Shown here: piece by piece, positions 1 through 9,980 of the stretch
How positions within the stretch are numbered: the stretch's first letter is position 1
Layout of the letters: each line of letters begins with the position of its first letter
Assembly: GCA_916613615.1 (NCBI GenBank)
Contig: OU744720.1
Span: forward strand, 76,101,338 to 76,165,337
Length of the DNA stretch: 64,000 bases
Source: Steromphala cineraria
Taxonomy: Eukaryota > Mollusca > Gastropoda > Trochida > Trochidae
Direction: 5' to 3'
Position numbers and translations under genes: made by a program
Notes under the pieces: model-generated
Databases searched by the model: none
What the model was told of the DNA's origin: nothing
The model's input: the letters and a program-made list of their open reading frames with translations, nothing else

Positions 1-1981
1 ACGGAAAACATTCGATTACTTTATGATATTATTTTTGAAACTAAACTACGAAAGAAAAGGGGGCTATTGATCCTAATTGACTTTGAAAAGGCTTTTGATA
101 CAGTCTCCAAGAAATTTATAATGATGGTATTGAATAAATTCGGATTTGGAAACAACATACAGAAATGGGTTAATATATTGATATCGAATGCCTCTTCTTG
201 CATTGTTCAAAATGGCCATCTATCAACATTTTTTGACAACGAAAGGGGCTGTAGGCAGGGTGATCCAATCTCCCAATACTTTTTTTATTCGTTGCTGAGA
301 TACTAGGCATAATGATCAGAGAAAACAAAAATATAAAGGGTATTATCCTAGACGAAATTGAACACATTATTGGTCAATATGCTGACGATACTGAACTATT
401 CCTAGATGGTTCGGAAACCTCGCTTAATGAAGCCATTCACACACTTTTGAAATTCTATAAAATGTCATGTCTGAAAATAAATATGGATAAAACCAAAGCA
501 GTTTGGCTTGGAACAATGGCTGGCAGCGAATTAACACTCTCTCACGATTTAAAACTTGATTGGCATAAAGGAAAGTTCGATGTGTTGGGAATTAAACTGA
601 ATGCAGATTTAGACAATCTTTGGATAATCAATACCAAGAAAAGACTTGAAAATATAAAGAGAATTCTTTTCAACTAGAAGAAAAGAAACTTAACATTGAT
701 AGGGAAAATAACGGTTATCAAAACTTTAGCACTATCTACCATTGTTCATATTCTCTCCTCCCTTCCAAATCCCCCTAAAGAATTTATAACCGACTTAAAC
801 AACATATTCTTCAAATTCATATGGAATGACAAGAGGGACAAAATTAAAGTGTCAATTTAATGCGAAATTACAAAGATGGCGGCTTAAGAATGGTAGATGT
901 CAAAACCTTTATTGATTCACTTAAAGTCTCTTGCTTGAAGAGATATGCTTCAAAACCAAACATTTATAATCTAGCGGGTTTTCCTATCAAGCATGTCCTC
1001 CTTTTATGTGCTAATATCATCAAAATATACAAACCTATCAACCCATTTTGGAAGGATACATTGGGAGCCTGGCATAGATATATTAAACATTATGATATAA
1101 ATGATTCGCATATTAATGAAATACTTATGCAACCGCTTTGGTTAAATCACCAAAGTTTAAATCCAGACTTGATTATCAATAATTGGTTCAAACAGGGTAT
1201 AACCAATGTAAAAGACATTTGTAAAGTTCACGAATTTTGTTACATTCGCAGAACTCCGAGCAAAATACGATATCAAAGGAACAGTACTCGATTTAAATCG
1301 TGTCATCCTCAGTATACCCAAAACATGGAAAGATACGATAAAAGAATCGGATAACTTCACCGTGATGCATACGCCAACCTATTTTCCCTGGAAAGATATT
1401 ACTAGAACTACTAAAGGGTGAAGACTATTTTACGATAATCTTATTTCGCAAACTTCATGTAATTCTCCAAAAGTTTGTAATAAATGGGAAAATGAAAACA
1501 ATTATGTCTTTAATTGGAACTGTTATTTATTAGATATAGACAATGTACAAAAGATACAAAGCTTCTCGAATTCCAATATAAGTTTATCCACAGAATAATC
1601 TATACAAAAAGAGAATTATATAAAATGAGACTTGTTGATAACGATTTATGTCCTTCATGTGGTTCAAGTGAGAATATATACCATGTTTATATTGAATGTC
1701 CTGTTGTAAGACTTTTTTGGGAAGAATTCAACTCCCTTATGAATAGATTCCGTAATGAAACCTTTGAAATACAAACTCAAGAAATATTATTTTGTGCGAC
1801 CAATGACCACTTGCTCAATCACATGATATTATTAGCTAAACGACACATATTCGTAATGCATATAAAAGATAACAAACCTTCTTTCTCAATATTCTTAGAT
1901 ATACTAAAAGACATATTTGGTATTGAGAAATACACCCAGGGGCAAAAGAAACGATACCATATAAAATGCATGATAGGTTAA
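1..1981 (+). pseudogene. LINE ORF2 pseudogene: reverse transcriptase plus C-terminal zinc-knuckle region
   Basis: Reverse transcriptase pieces: DFEKAFDTV near 79-105, the RGCRQGDPIS block near 245-270, and the catalytic QYADDTELFL block (YADD) at about 375-405. Next come the INMDKTKAVWLG palm motif and, after stops at 675-677 (TAG where a Trp codon is usual) and 858-860, the GGLRMVDV block from about 880. A further piece at 1514-1981 carries CPSCGSS...HVYIECP, the CxxC-H-C knuckle that closes many LINE polyproteins. A one-base frameshift near 290-310 separates the first two pieces, and another break lies between 1354 and 1514. The element is therefore dead. In a working copy this protein would nick the target and copy its RNA by target-primed reverse transcription. 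Confidence 0.85.
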
Positions 1982-2737
1982 GCTACGATTGATAGTTATG
2001 GCTGAAACAGGGTTAATTCGTGTCTTCAAGAGCTAACTGAACTAAGTTTCTAATTTCAGAGCTATATCTGTTAACGCTTTTGAAATACAAGCCTTTCAAA
2101 AAACGCTGTTAAAAAATCTCCTTAACTAGACGAGATAGGATAGTGAAAATGGCCCTTTTGTTTGTTTTTAAACCAAAATACAGGCAAAATGCATGAACAA
2201 ATTAACTTTTACAAGGGTTATTAATATTGATAACATCTTAGATTTTATAGATTTTTCAATTTCATAATTATTTTATTCCAATTCCAAAGATTATGACCAA
2301 AAATAACATCGAAAAAGCTGTTTTTTGACCCCTCATGTATTTGAACAGTCATACAATTATAAGTATTATACTTTGATGTTTGTAATTGTGAGTACTTCTT
2401 CACAACTGAAGTACCTATCACAAGGGCTCGTAGTCGCATTTCATTTACAACAGGATTTTGTTTTGTACTCTTTTGAAAAGTTGGTATCGTGTCTATTGCC
2501 CCTGAGTGTATATCGCTAGGAGGAATGATAAGCTCATTTCTTTTGAGAAAAAATGGAAAGTAATTGAGAAGGTCATCTGAGTCACAATCTTGTTTCTTTA
2601 TAAAGGTGTTGAACTGTTGTTTCTCAACATATCAATGTAATATCTATGCCTTTTTATGTCAACTCATGTGTATATGTAACTTTTCATGACTGTATTATTG
2701 TATCCATCGGAAGTGAATAAATACATTTGAAAAAAAC
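1..2737 (+). mobile_element. Decayed L1/Tx1-like non-LTR retrotransposon (LINE), 5' end outside window
   Basis: The plus strand encodes reverse-transcriptase blocks followed by the C-terminal region of a LINE, spread over several frames. After the last coding block (ending at 1981) comes about 750 bp of AT-rich sequence that runs to an AATAAATACATTTGAAAAAA-type tail near 2737, which I take as the 3' end. The 5' part, including any endonuclease, would lie before position 1. The order of motifs and the block WNDKRDKIK followed by GGLRMVDV are typical of the L1/Tx1 group. No target-site duplication could be checked because the left end is missing. The 3' boundary is approximate. Confidence 0.8.
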
Positions 2738-3497
2738 CCAAAAAACTATTGTTTAGTTGTTGTGGGCTAGTCCAATATCTTAACATCCTGTCTGTATTGT
2801 AAGAACTCAATGTCAATAGAAGTTCATTAACTATGGCCAGTAATCTGAGATTGTATCAGTGGACCGTTTTTGTCAATTTTCATATGTTACTGAACGTCTT
2901 GTTCGTTTGAAGTTTGATGGTTGTTGGGCGAGCTTCTCGTTTGATAGTTCGGACAGTGTTGTCTGACTCTGATTGTGGGGTCTTATCCTGAAAGAGACGC
3001 AACATATTTTGTCTTTGCGCATGTAAACATAACTAAATTGCATATAAAACAAATGTACTACCAAAGCAGTTTACAGCAGCCACACTGACTTTCCCGTTTC
3101 AAATTGTTTGCTTACATCGTTTTTGCTTTTGGGGAATTGATGACATCCACCTGTATATTACTGTAATATTATTATGTAGTGAATTTATAGCTATAACTTA
3201 TGAAATCAGATGACTGATGTTCAAAATAATCTCTTTTGACTTAGGGAAAGCGGATGCACTCTTCTAAGAATTTTGTACGTATTTTACAATGTCATCAATT
3301 TATGTTGAAAGCCACATAAGAAGTAGGTGTTGTAATATATTTCCCAGGTGAAGTAATAGTCATTTTGAGATGTGAAATGCTTCTCTTCCTGCTCACGATT
3401 TTATAGCGACTCACACTTTTAGGCATGTATGTACACTACATTTGGAGTTTCTCAAGTTGTTGCTTTCCTATCTTCAACTCAGCAATAGCAGGTGAAG
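2738..3497. other. Spacer between LINE 3' end and opsin stop codon
   Basis: AT-rich sequence without a credible coding region. Part of it must be the 3' UTR of the minus-strand opsin gene. I see no canonical AATAAA on the minus strand close to the stop; AATATA-type variants occur near 3330 and 3150 and could serve as a polyadenylation signal, but this is weak. Confidence 0.5.
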
Positions 3498-3817
3498 TCA
3501 ATGAGCCGGGGTAGTGATGTTTGTGAGTCCAGGTGATGCTTGTGCTCCCGCTGGGTCGATGTGAGTATTTCCATCAGCTACCCTGTCATTCCCCAAGATT
3601 CGTAGTCTTTCTACTAAGCTAGCACAGGGTTTGATGCTGTAGAGCGAGTGGCGGAACTGCTGGTTGGTGGCAAGGTAGACGACTGGGTTCCAGATTCCAG
3701 ATGTCTTGGCGATTATTGCAGGGATAGTGGCAACGATTGGCGTGATCAGGTGTGAAAATCCGAACGCTGACATAAACGAAACGACTGCGTATGGTGTCCA
3801 TGATACGACGAACATCG
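3498..3817 (-). CDS. Opsin exon 3: TM6-TM7, helix 8 and C-terminal tail
   Basis: The acceptor TTTCAATTTCAG|CG is at 3818/3817. The exon encodes the rest of TM6 (SWTPYA), TM7 with the retinal-binding Lys272 in IIAKTS and then WNPVVY, helix 8 (NQQFRHSLYSI), a possible palmitoylation Cys in KPC, and a tail of about 45 residues ending TTPAH. Several Ser/Thr in the tail (NTH, SPGLTNITT) could be receptor-kinase sites. The stop is at 3500-3498. Confidence 0.93.
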
Positions 3818-6800
3818 CTGAAATTGAAAAGACGTAATTTTAAAATTGCAAAAGGTTTTTTGCGTTATTTAACAGAAATATCATTTTCTCAAATAGCAAC
3901 ATATATTGGAAAGAAGATGAGTACTGGATATATCTTTCCATATATTGCATCTATTTCATGATGAATCGAATTACATAATTATTGTGGAGGGTCTGATTTT
4001 GTCGCCCGAGGGCGTTCGTGAATGTACTTTTATTTTCAACATTACCATATTTTATATTCTTTCAAATAAATAAATCTGACACATGTAATATCTTTATTAA
4101 GATATATATAGTAACTTTTCATAGTTATTTCAACACACAATGAAATCAATATGTCATTAAGAATCTTCATCCTGCTACATCAGCATATATGTCTCCGCTA
4201 ATGCTACAACCTATCCCCTGATATCCTCCTGTAGTATCCTGCCGTATGAAGCAGGGTGAAGAATCTTCCATGAATCCAGATGCAGTTGGAAGAAATTCTC
4301 TTGATATCTCTGAAGATATGTTAAAATTTTCGATTCAGATGAGAAGCAGAAAAGGGGGGTACTAATATTACTATTTGACGTGAGAGTACTTACAAACAAG
4401 TATGACGCTTGTAAATATCATCTTCTTTTCCACGGCCATGTTTTTCTCGTGTATTCTACTTCCGGCTTCCCATTGGCTTCTTCTGTTCTTCTTATAGATC
4501 TGGAATTGTTCCGATAATGATAAGGAATGATTTCAGTTTACCTTTGTCTCATGTTAAACACCAACGTCTCATTTGAGGCTAACATAATCATACTGACATA
4601 TGGAATAACAACCAATTAGCAATTTGTTATCATTAAACAGAGCATGTCATGAAATTATTTGAACTACACTCACGGGCAAAAGAAAGTATAGGTCCTTCAT
4701 ATTGATATACATTTTTAAAAATTTCAACATACCAAATGTTAGTTATACTTAACACAATGGCATGCCTTAAAACACATGATAAATATCGCAAAAACGCAAC
4801 TTGTGTTGCCATATGTTTTAGAAACCGGAAAAATCGTGAACTCCATTTAAAACCAATTACATGAAAATTAAGTGCATAAAATTTGTATCAATCGATTTGC
4901 TGGATACTGTTAATCATGGCAACTGAAAAAACACAAAAGAAATGGCAAGGTTGACTCAGGAAGAACGAGAAGAAGCTATTGGAATGGCCGAAATGGGAGC
5001 AACACACGGCCATATTGCTCGAACGTTCCATTTCATGCCAATGACAGTGTCCAGGCATATGCAATGTCACAGACAGACTGGTCAGACCCAGGACAGACCC
5101 AGGACAGACCCTGGAGTAGGAGACCACATGTTACAACGCATCAAGAAGATCACTACATCCGGACCATTTATCTGAGGAACAGATTTGTAACGGCAACGAA
5201 AACAGCGCCAACGGCTCTTGATCATCGTGTTAGTAGACGTACACAGTCTAGGAGATTACGTGCAGCAGGGATTCAGTCTTATCGCCCCTTACGAGGCGTA
5301 GTTTTGACCCCACAACATAAGCGTCGTCGATGAGTTTTCAGATGGCAAGCATGGCACTGGGGACGAGTCTTGTTCACAGACGAAAATTGCTTCTTTCTGT
5401 GTCACAACGATGGAAGACAGAGGGTATACAGGCACCGGGGTGAGCGTTTGGCCCTTAAAAAGGAGTAGCAACGTATACCTGGCGCCGTCATCCGACGTTT
5501 TACAACGTCGATGAGGAGACGTGTTCGTGCCTGTATTGACGTGGCAGGAGGTCACACATGTTATTGACATCAACGGAGAATGTTTGGGGTCTCACTGTTG
5601 TTAAAAGAGACACTTGAAATCTTAAAATGTTACCCACTGCTTGTTCAAATGAGATTGCACAAATATACTGGAGTGATGAAATGAAATCTGTTTGTGTGCA
5701 TTATTGTCATTTGATTGTGCTATAAAATCATCTTCGCGGCATTGACATATTATCTTTTGGTTTTATGTTGTGAGCATTGAAAGTTTACCTATACTTTCTT
5801 TTGCCCGTGGTGTATGTTTGACAATGATGGTGATTTATCATGGAATAATAACAAATAGATATATGATAATATACAATTCACAGCCTCCGAATGAACATGT
5901 TTTGCTGAAAAACTGGCCGATAATGCGACTAAGAAAATATATTTAAAAACAAGTCAAGGGTTTGGAATGGTAGTTCAAGTTTAAATTTGTAATGGTTATT
6001 GAATGGTACGAAGCTTGTATGTGTAACCATGATGACATTAATATGACCGTCCTGTAGGTGAGAAAGACATGTCAAGCACTCATTGTATGATAAGAGATTG
6101 ACACCACAGTGTAGGAGCGGCGTACTTGTGTACTGATGCACGTGTACTCAAATTTGCTGTGCAAGTGCGGTGTAGTCAGCGAAACCAGAGGAAGATTCAG
6201 ACTTTTCTGAGTAGTTCAAATCAAATCATCATTCAAATCCAAGGTCCAGAGTAATGGTATACGTTTGTTCTCAAGAGTTCCTTGAATTTAAACGTCAATT
6301 CAGGAATCCAAAACTATAATAAACCATTCTAAAATTACCTCAGAATGGAATCTTAAAAATCAGAAACGTAATAGAAGTTAAATGTTTTCAGTTTCAATGA
6401 TAGTGTATAACCCACTAAATAAATCGAGACGAAATAGGCGAGTTTAAAGGTTATAGGTTCGAATCTTGCAAGCAACTCGACCAGACGGGGTAGAAAAAGA
6501 TGTATACAATATCGCAGACAGTCTGATCTCAAATAGGTGAGTGCTATATAAACTATGTTAAACATTTACATTTACATGTACATGAAATAGTTGAGTGAAA
6601 AAGAATCGCCACTTACCGTACAATAAATATTAACGTAGCAGAAAATGATCACTAAGATAGGTAATGTGAAACACACGATGAAGATGAATATGATGAAGGA
6701 AAGGGCATTAGCATCGTCTGTTTGCCAGTTGATGCTGCATGAGATGCCAATACCCTCCAGTTTGTAGGTGTTCCAGCCAGCAAGTGGTGCAATGGATAGA

Positions 6801-7213
6801 GCCAGGGCCAGGGTAAAACAAACAAGGACACAGAATAAAGTTGCCCTTTTATTCATCCTGGCTGCCAGAGTTTGTTTTGTCAAGATGATATAGCGGTCCA
6901 AGGATACTGCAACGCACAGATATATAGACGTGAGTCCGAACAAGAATGTTAAGAATGCTCCAAAACTACACAAATGAACATTGTAACTACTCCAATGGTT
7001 GAAACATGCAACGACAGCAATGGCAGCTGGTGCACACATGAACAGATCGCAGATACATAAAGCTGTGATGAACATATTGGTTGTGGACAGCAGCTTTTTG
7101 TTCTTGATGAAGACCAGTATCCCGCAGGAGTTGAAGATGAAACTACACAAGGTTGTCGCTGTCATGACCCCACCAAGTATATTGTACACATATGGTGACG
7201 TTTGGCTGTTCAT
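3498..7213 (-). CDS. Opsin (light-sensing GPCR), complete three-exon gene, about 340 aa
   Basis: Join of 7213-6617, 4499-4394 and 3817-3498 on the minus strand. The exons meet in phase (0, then phase 1 with a split Ser codon), with GTAAGT donors after 6617 and 4394 and CAG acceptors before 4499 and 3817. Seven membrane segments are visible. Key residues: Asp56 (TM2), Cys82 and Cys159 (extracellular disulphide), Asp106-Arg107-Tyr108 (DRY), Glu153 six residues before Cys159 (the E181-type counterion site), Lys272 in AKTS (Schiff-base lysine for retinal) and NPVVY at 278-282. The residue at the vertebrate E113 site is Gly85. The tripeptide after NPxxY is NQQ, close to the NKQ of ciliary-type opsins and unlike the HPK of rhabdomeric ones, so coupling to a Gi/Go-type protein is the better guess. 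A stop lies in frame four codons upstream of the ATG. The subfamily (xenopsin, Go-opsin, Opn3/TMT- or Opn5-like) is not settled by eye. Confidence 0.93.
4394..4499 (-). CDS. Opsin exon 2: intracellular loop 3 and start of TM6 (106 nt)
   Basis: The acceptor AATTCCAG|ATC and the donor TTT|GTAAGT bracket 35 codons plus one base. The peptide begins IYKKNRRSQWE and ends VEKKMIFTSVILV; the split codon T|CG gives Ser and leads straight into MFVVSWTPYA of exon 3. The basic, Glu-Lys-rich stretch before TM6 is the expected G-protein contact surface. The exon is too short for ordinary ORF finding. It was found by requiring phase 0 in, phase 1 out and a TM6 lead-in. Confidence 0.92.
4665..5814 (+). mobile_element. 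Tc1/mariner-family transposon, internally deleted, in opsin intron 1
   Basis: Terminal inverted repeats share CACGGGCAAAAGAAAGTATA: left from 4667, right ending at 5812. Both are flanked by TA (4665-4666 and 5813-5814), the Tc1 target duplication. The left repeat has one extra base near its tip. The element is about 1.15 kb, shorter than the usual 1.6 kb or so, because the middle of the transposase is gone. It lies antisense to the opsin. Confidence 0.88.
4942..5567 (+). pseudogene. Tc1-type transposase pseudogene lacking most of the catalytic domain
   Basis: The N-terminus (MARLTQEEREEAIGMAEMGA...HIARTF) is the helix-turn-helix DNA-binding domain. A frameshift near 5105, inside a short tandem repeat (CCCAGGACAGA), moves the reading into another frame that continues with HIRNRF-like and RRLRAAGI text. 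A TGA at 5331 precedes WQAWHWGRVLFTDE, which holds the first catalytic Asp. After a TAG at 5466 the same frame resumes with RRFTTSMRRRVRACI and GGHTCY, the normal Tc1 C-terminus. The second Asp and the Glu of the DD34E triad are missing, so an internal deletion is implied. It cannot transpose on its own. Confidence 0.88.
6617..7213 (-). CDS. Opsin exon 1: start codon to end of TM5 (residues 1-199)
   Basis: The ATG is at 7213-7211. This exon encodes a short N-terminus of about 10 residues with no N-x-S/T glycosylation site, then TM1 (Asn28 at 1.50), TM2 (NMFITALCICD), TM3 ending LDRYIIL, TM4 with AGW, extracellular loop 2 with LEGIGISC, and TM5 ending CYVNIYCT. The donor is ACG|GTAAGT at 6617/6616, leaving phase 0. 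Loop 2 (SCSINW, then TDDANALSF) resembles Opn3/TMT- and peropsin-type sequences, which is why I do not assign a single subfamily. Confidence 0.93.
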
Positions 7214-7560
7214 GTCTAAGGTTCACTTGCCCTCAAGTCACTCCTGGTCAAGCAGAATGTCCAAATGGTATACCGCCATACTGACCATGGTGTGTTCAAA
7301 ACAAGGACATTAACACCTTGACGTCAAATATAAGGTTTTCACAAGTTCTGAGGGTTTAACGTCACAACTGGTTAACAGTTATTAGGTACTCACATCTTCG
7401 CCTGTTTCATCACTAGATGTCATAGAACCGGTCGATCCTTCCAAATCATTCTTCTGCGTTATCAAATTTAGATGAGGCATTAGTTGAATGGTATCCACCC
7501 ATGATGACGTCACGCTGTAGTGTTAAAGGGATTATTTTCAAGAATGTAGTGCTTATTGAC
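7214..7560 (-). promoter_or_regulatory. Opsin 5' flank with three CRE-type sites
   Basis: Perfect TGACGTCA palindromes lie at 7319-7326 and 7505-7512, and a one-mismatch site (TGACGTTA on the minus strand) at 7357-7364. On the minus strand a CTTATATTT stretch overlaps the first CRE and could be a weak TATA-like element about 110 bp before the ATG. CREs are bound by CREB/ATF bZIP factors. The sites are visible; that they drive this opsin is inference, and the transcription start is not known. Confidence 0.5.
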
Positions 7561-7934
7561 TATACCAGTCAAGAAGGTTGTTATGTTTTATATTTTGAAT
7601 AATTCACATCCATGTACATTTTTGAATGGAGGAATGGTGAATAAAATATTTGTATATTTGTTTTAAGATTTTGAACAGTGTTATAATGTTTCAACCATAT
7701 ACGTAAAATGATGGTGTGTTGATGATTATGATTATACCGATGACGGTTATGATGATGTTGATGACGATGATGATTCTGATGCTCTTTATCATTGCATCGG
7801 TTCTGATAGTGTATACTCCAAAGATTTTTGACTGTGGGTATTTTTTATTAAAATGAGAATGTTCATTCATGATGCTACTAGAGTGGGTTATTCTGCACAT
7901 GTTATTATATGTATTAGCTATGTTGAAAGTAAAG
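7561..7934. repeat. AT-rich spacer with GAT/GTT low-complexity stretch (about 7708-7790)
   Basis: The stretch from about 7708 to 7790 is made of ATGATG, TTGATG and GATTAT words, a degenerate trinucleotide repeat. Its reverse-strand reading gives an Ile-rich pseudo-protein, which I regard as spurious. The rest is plain AT-rich sequence. Confidence 0.6.
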
Positions 7935-7936
7935 TA

Positions 7937-8899
7937 GGGGAGAGCGGGGCCAATTGTAACACGGGGCAATTGTAACAGGGGCGATTACTCCAAAAGTTTG
8001 CGTTCAAGCAAAGTTCAACTTATATAACATTAAACCCCTTGCCTTCCTCTTGTTTAGCGTTAGGGTGTTGATCAACAGTTTCCCCAGTGGTAGATAAAAA
8101 TGACAAAAAGTCGACTTTTTACACTTGAACTATATTGTTCACTAACAATAAGAAATCGTTTGGACGTGTTTTGAGTTACAAAATACTAACTTGATATATC
8201 TATATGTGACCCTGACCTATACTGCCAAATCACAATGCAGAAATGTATTTGAAACTATAAGCGGTTTACTTGTAAAATGTCATAAATTGAACTACCCCCA
8301 TTGGGGGCAATTGTAACACCGTGTTTCAACCGTTTGTAAAAATAAGAATCCTGAAACTAAATAAGTGAATTCTAGACGGTTCAATCTTTTCTGGATAGAA
8401 CTTTCGGTTAAGGAATATCCACAGAATGATTATTACCAAACAAGAGTAAAAATCGAAAATGGAAAATCTATAAAGTTTACCAAAATAAAAAAATAACATT
8501 ACTTTGATAAATAAAATTGCTGAAATTGAGAATTACGACAAACAATTAAACTAGCTATTATTGTTACCCCAGTTGATGAAGATGATATATTTCAACAGTC
8601 TAAGACGAAATTCACCTTTGAAAAAAAGTTATTTTTAATTTACCCTACGTGTTACAATTGTCCCACCCTACTGTTACAATTGTCCCAATGCTGGGGTCAA
8701 TTGTAACACTTTGGGTACCCTTATTCAAAAGATCATAACTTAATAACTGCAAGTAAAATAACCCCAAATGACACTCGGATTAAAAACCGAGATGTCAATT
8801 TACATTGTAGTATCGCTTTATTCGATTCATCACCCGAGATACAAGCAGCAAATTAGGACAACTAAAGTAAAAAAATTTACAATTGACCCCGCTCTCCCC
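7937..8899. mobile_element. Element 1: MITE-like DNA element with G-rich terminal inverted repeats and TA target site
   Basis: Left end GGGGAGAGCGGGGCCAATTG (from 7937); the reverse complement of the right end reads GGGGAGAGCGGGGTCAATTG (to 8899), one mismatch in 20. TA dinucleotides flank both ends (7935-7936, 8900-8901). Inside, the word CAATTGTAACA or its complement recurs at 7951, 7968, 8308, 8650, 8672 and 8698, plus shorter copies at both tips. A CCCCCATTGGGGG palindrome sits at 8295-8307. There is no transposase ORF, so it is non-autonomous. The superfamily is unknown to me; the TA duplication is compatible with the Tc1/mariner/IS630 group. Confidence 0.75.
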
Positions 8900-8901
8900 T
8901 A

Positions 8902-9175
8902 GTTGATTTACTTTCTGGTCTTGTAATATCATTTTGATAAAATATATTTACATTGATTTTATCTGGTTAACTTTTAAAGGAAAGAAAATATATTTAGATT
9001 TATCTGCATTATCGTATATCTGTATAACTAATTAATAAAACAATTTTATGAACTGCTCACTGTGAATCTACTTTTTAGCCAGTAACTTGACGGATGGTAC
9101 ATCTAACGTCAATGTTATCATTACGTAAAATGCGCAAATACGTAGCTTACCTGGAGCACTGACTAGATGACGCGT
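8902..9175. other. Short AT-rich spacer
   Basis: No coding signal or repeat structure is recognised between element 1 and the LINE tail. Confidence 0.5.
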
Positions 9176-9980
9176 ATAAGATAAGATAAGATCATTTTAT
9201 TTGCACAGAGAACACCCTTCTTGGGCAGTGTACAAAACGTGAATTAACAAATTTCATGACATACATAATATATATATAACAAATAACGGAGATATGCTAT
9301 TTTACACAATGACACTGCATGCCATTTATCTTAATCTGCATTCTTCATACAACAATTTGGTGGTTTTGGAGGCATGGTGACTCTTAGTCTTAGGGTTCAA
9401 TATGGCAGTAAGGAGATCTTTCTTTGACAACCCCGCATTCGTCAGACCTGTTGAACAGATGAGGTCCGAAGGTTGATAATGAAATTTAGGACATGACAAT
9501 ATAAAATGTTCCTCTGTTTCAACTTCCGTTAGGTTTCATTGCTTGCAAATACGACTATCAACTGGGATGTTGGTGTATCGACCCCTCTCTATCTCTAGTT
9601 GATGAACACTTAGTCGTAATTTACTTAAATTTTTTCCATGCTCCTTGTTCTTAATTGACGATAGATAGTCCTTTTATTTAAATGTATCTTCAATGTGCCC
9701 AAGCAAGCGAAGTTTCTTTTCTTTATCAGACGGTAGCTGATTTATTTCCTGTAGATACAAGTTAACAAATTGAGATTTTATAAATTCTGTAAATTGGAGT
9801 GAGGATATGTTGACAATATTTGAAGTAGGGAAAGCGTTTTGAAGAATTTTCTCAACAGTTGAGACCCAAGATGATTTTGAAAGTAGTCTATCTTCTTGTA
9901 AAGCAGCATATTCGAGTCGGTTATGGTCCAATGATAAACGATGTTCGCCAAGCAGTGGGAAATCGTCCAGTGTCTAATAT
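9176..9980 (-). mobile_element. 3' part of a decayed LINE with (TTATC)n tail
   Basis: Read on the minus strand, an open stretch from about 9977 to 9674 is followed by a second block containing SVHQLEIERGRYTNIPV, a Cys pair region (RICKQ, then a stop) and EEHFILSCPKF. This is the LINE C-terminal pattern that is also present in the copies at 39.7-42.2 kb and 45.3-45.9 kb. The element ends AAATAAAATGATC followed by a short TTATC repeat (9192-9176). A frameshift near 9670 and a stop where the second Cys is expected show that it is dead. The 5' part is missing. Confidence 0.75.

Larger units (their letters stand above)
4500..6616 (-). other. Opsin intron 1 (about 2.1 kb), hosting a Tc1-type element
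   Basis: The intron runs from a GTAAGT donor (6616-6611) to an AG acceptor (4501-4500) on the minus strand. About half of it is a plus-strand Tc1-like transposon (4667-5812). The remainder (5815-6616) is AT-rich and shows nothing coding. Intron 2 (4393-3818, 576 bp) is likewise empty. Confidence 0.85.

Noticed and set aside
6440..6470. tRNA-like B box (GGTTCGAATC) in opsin intron 1
   Set aside because: No matching A box, acceptor stem or cloverleaf could be formed around it; a chance or very decayed match.
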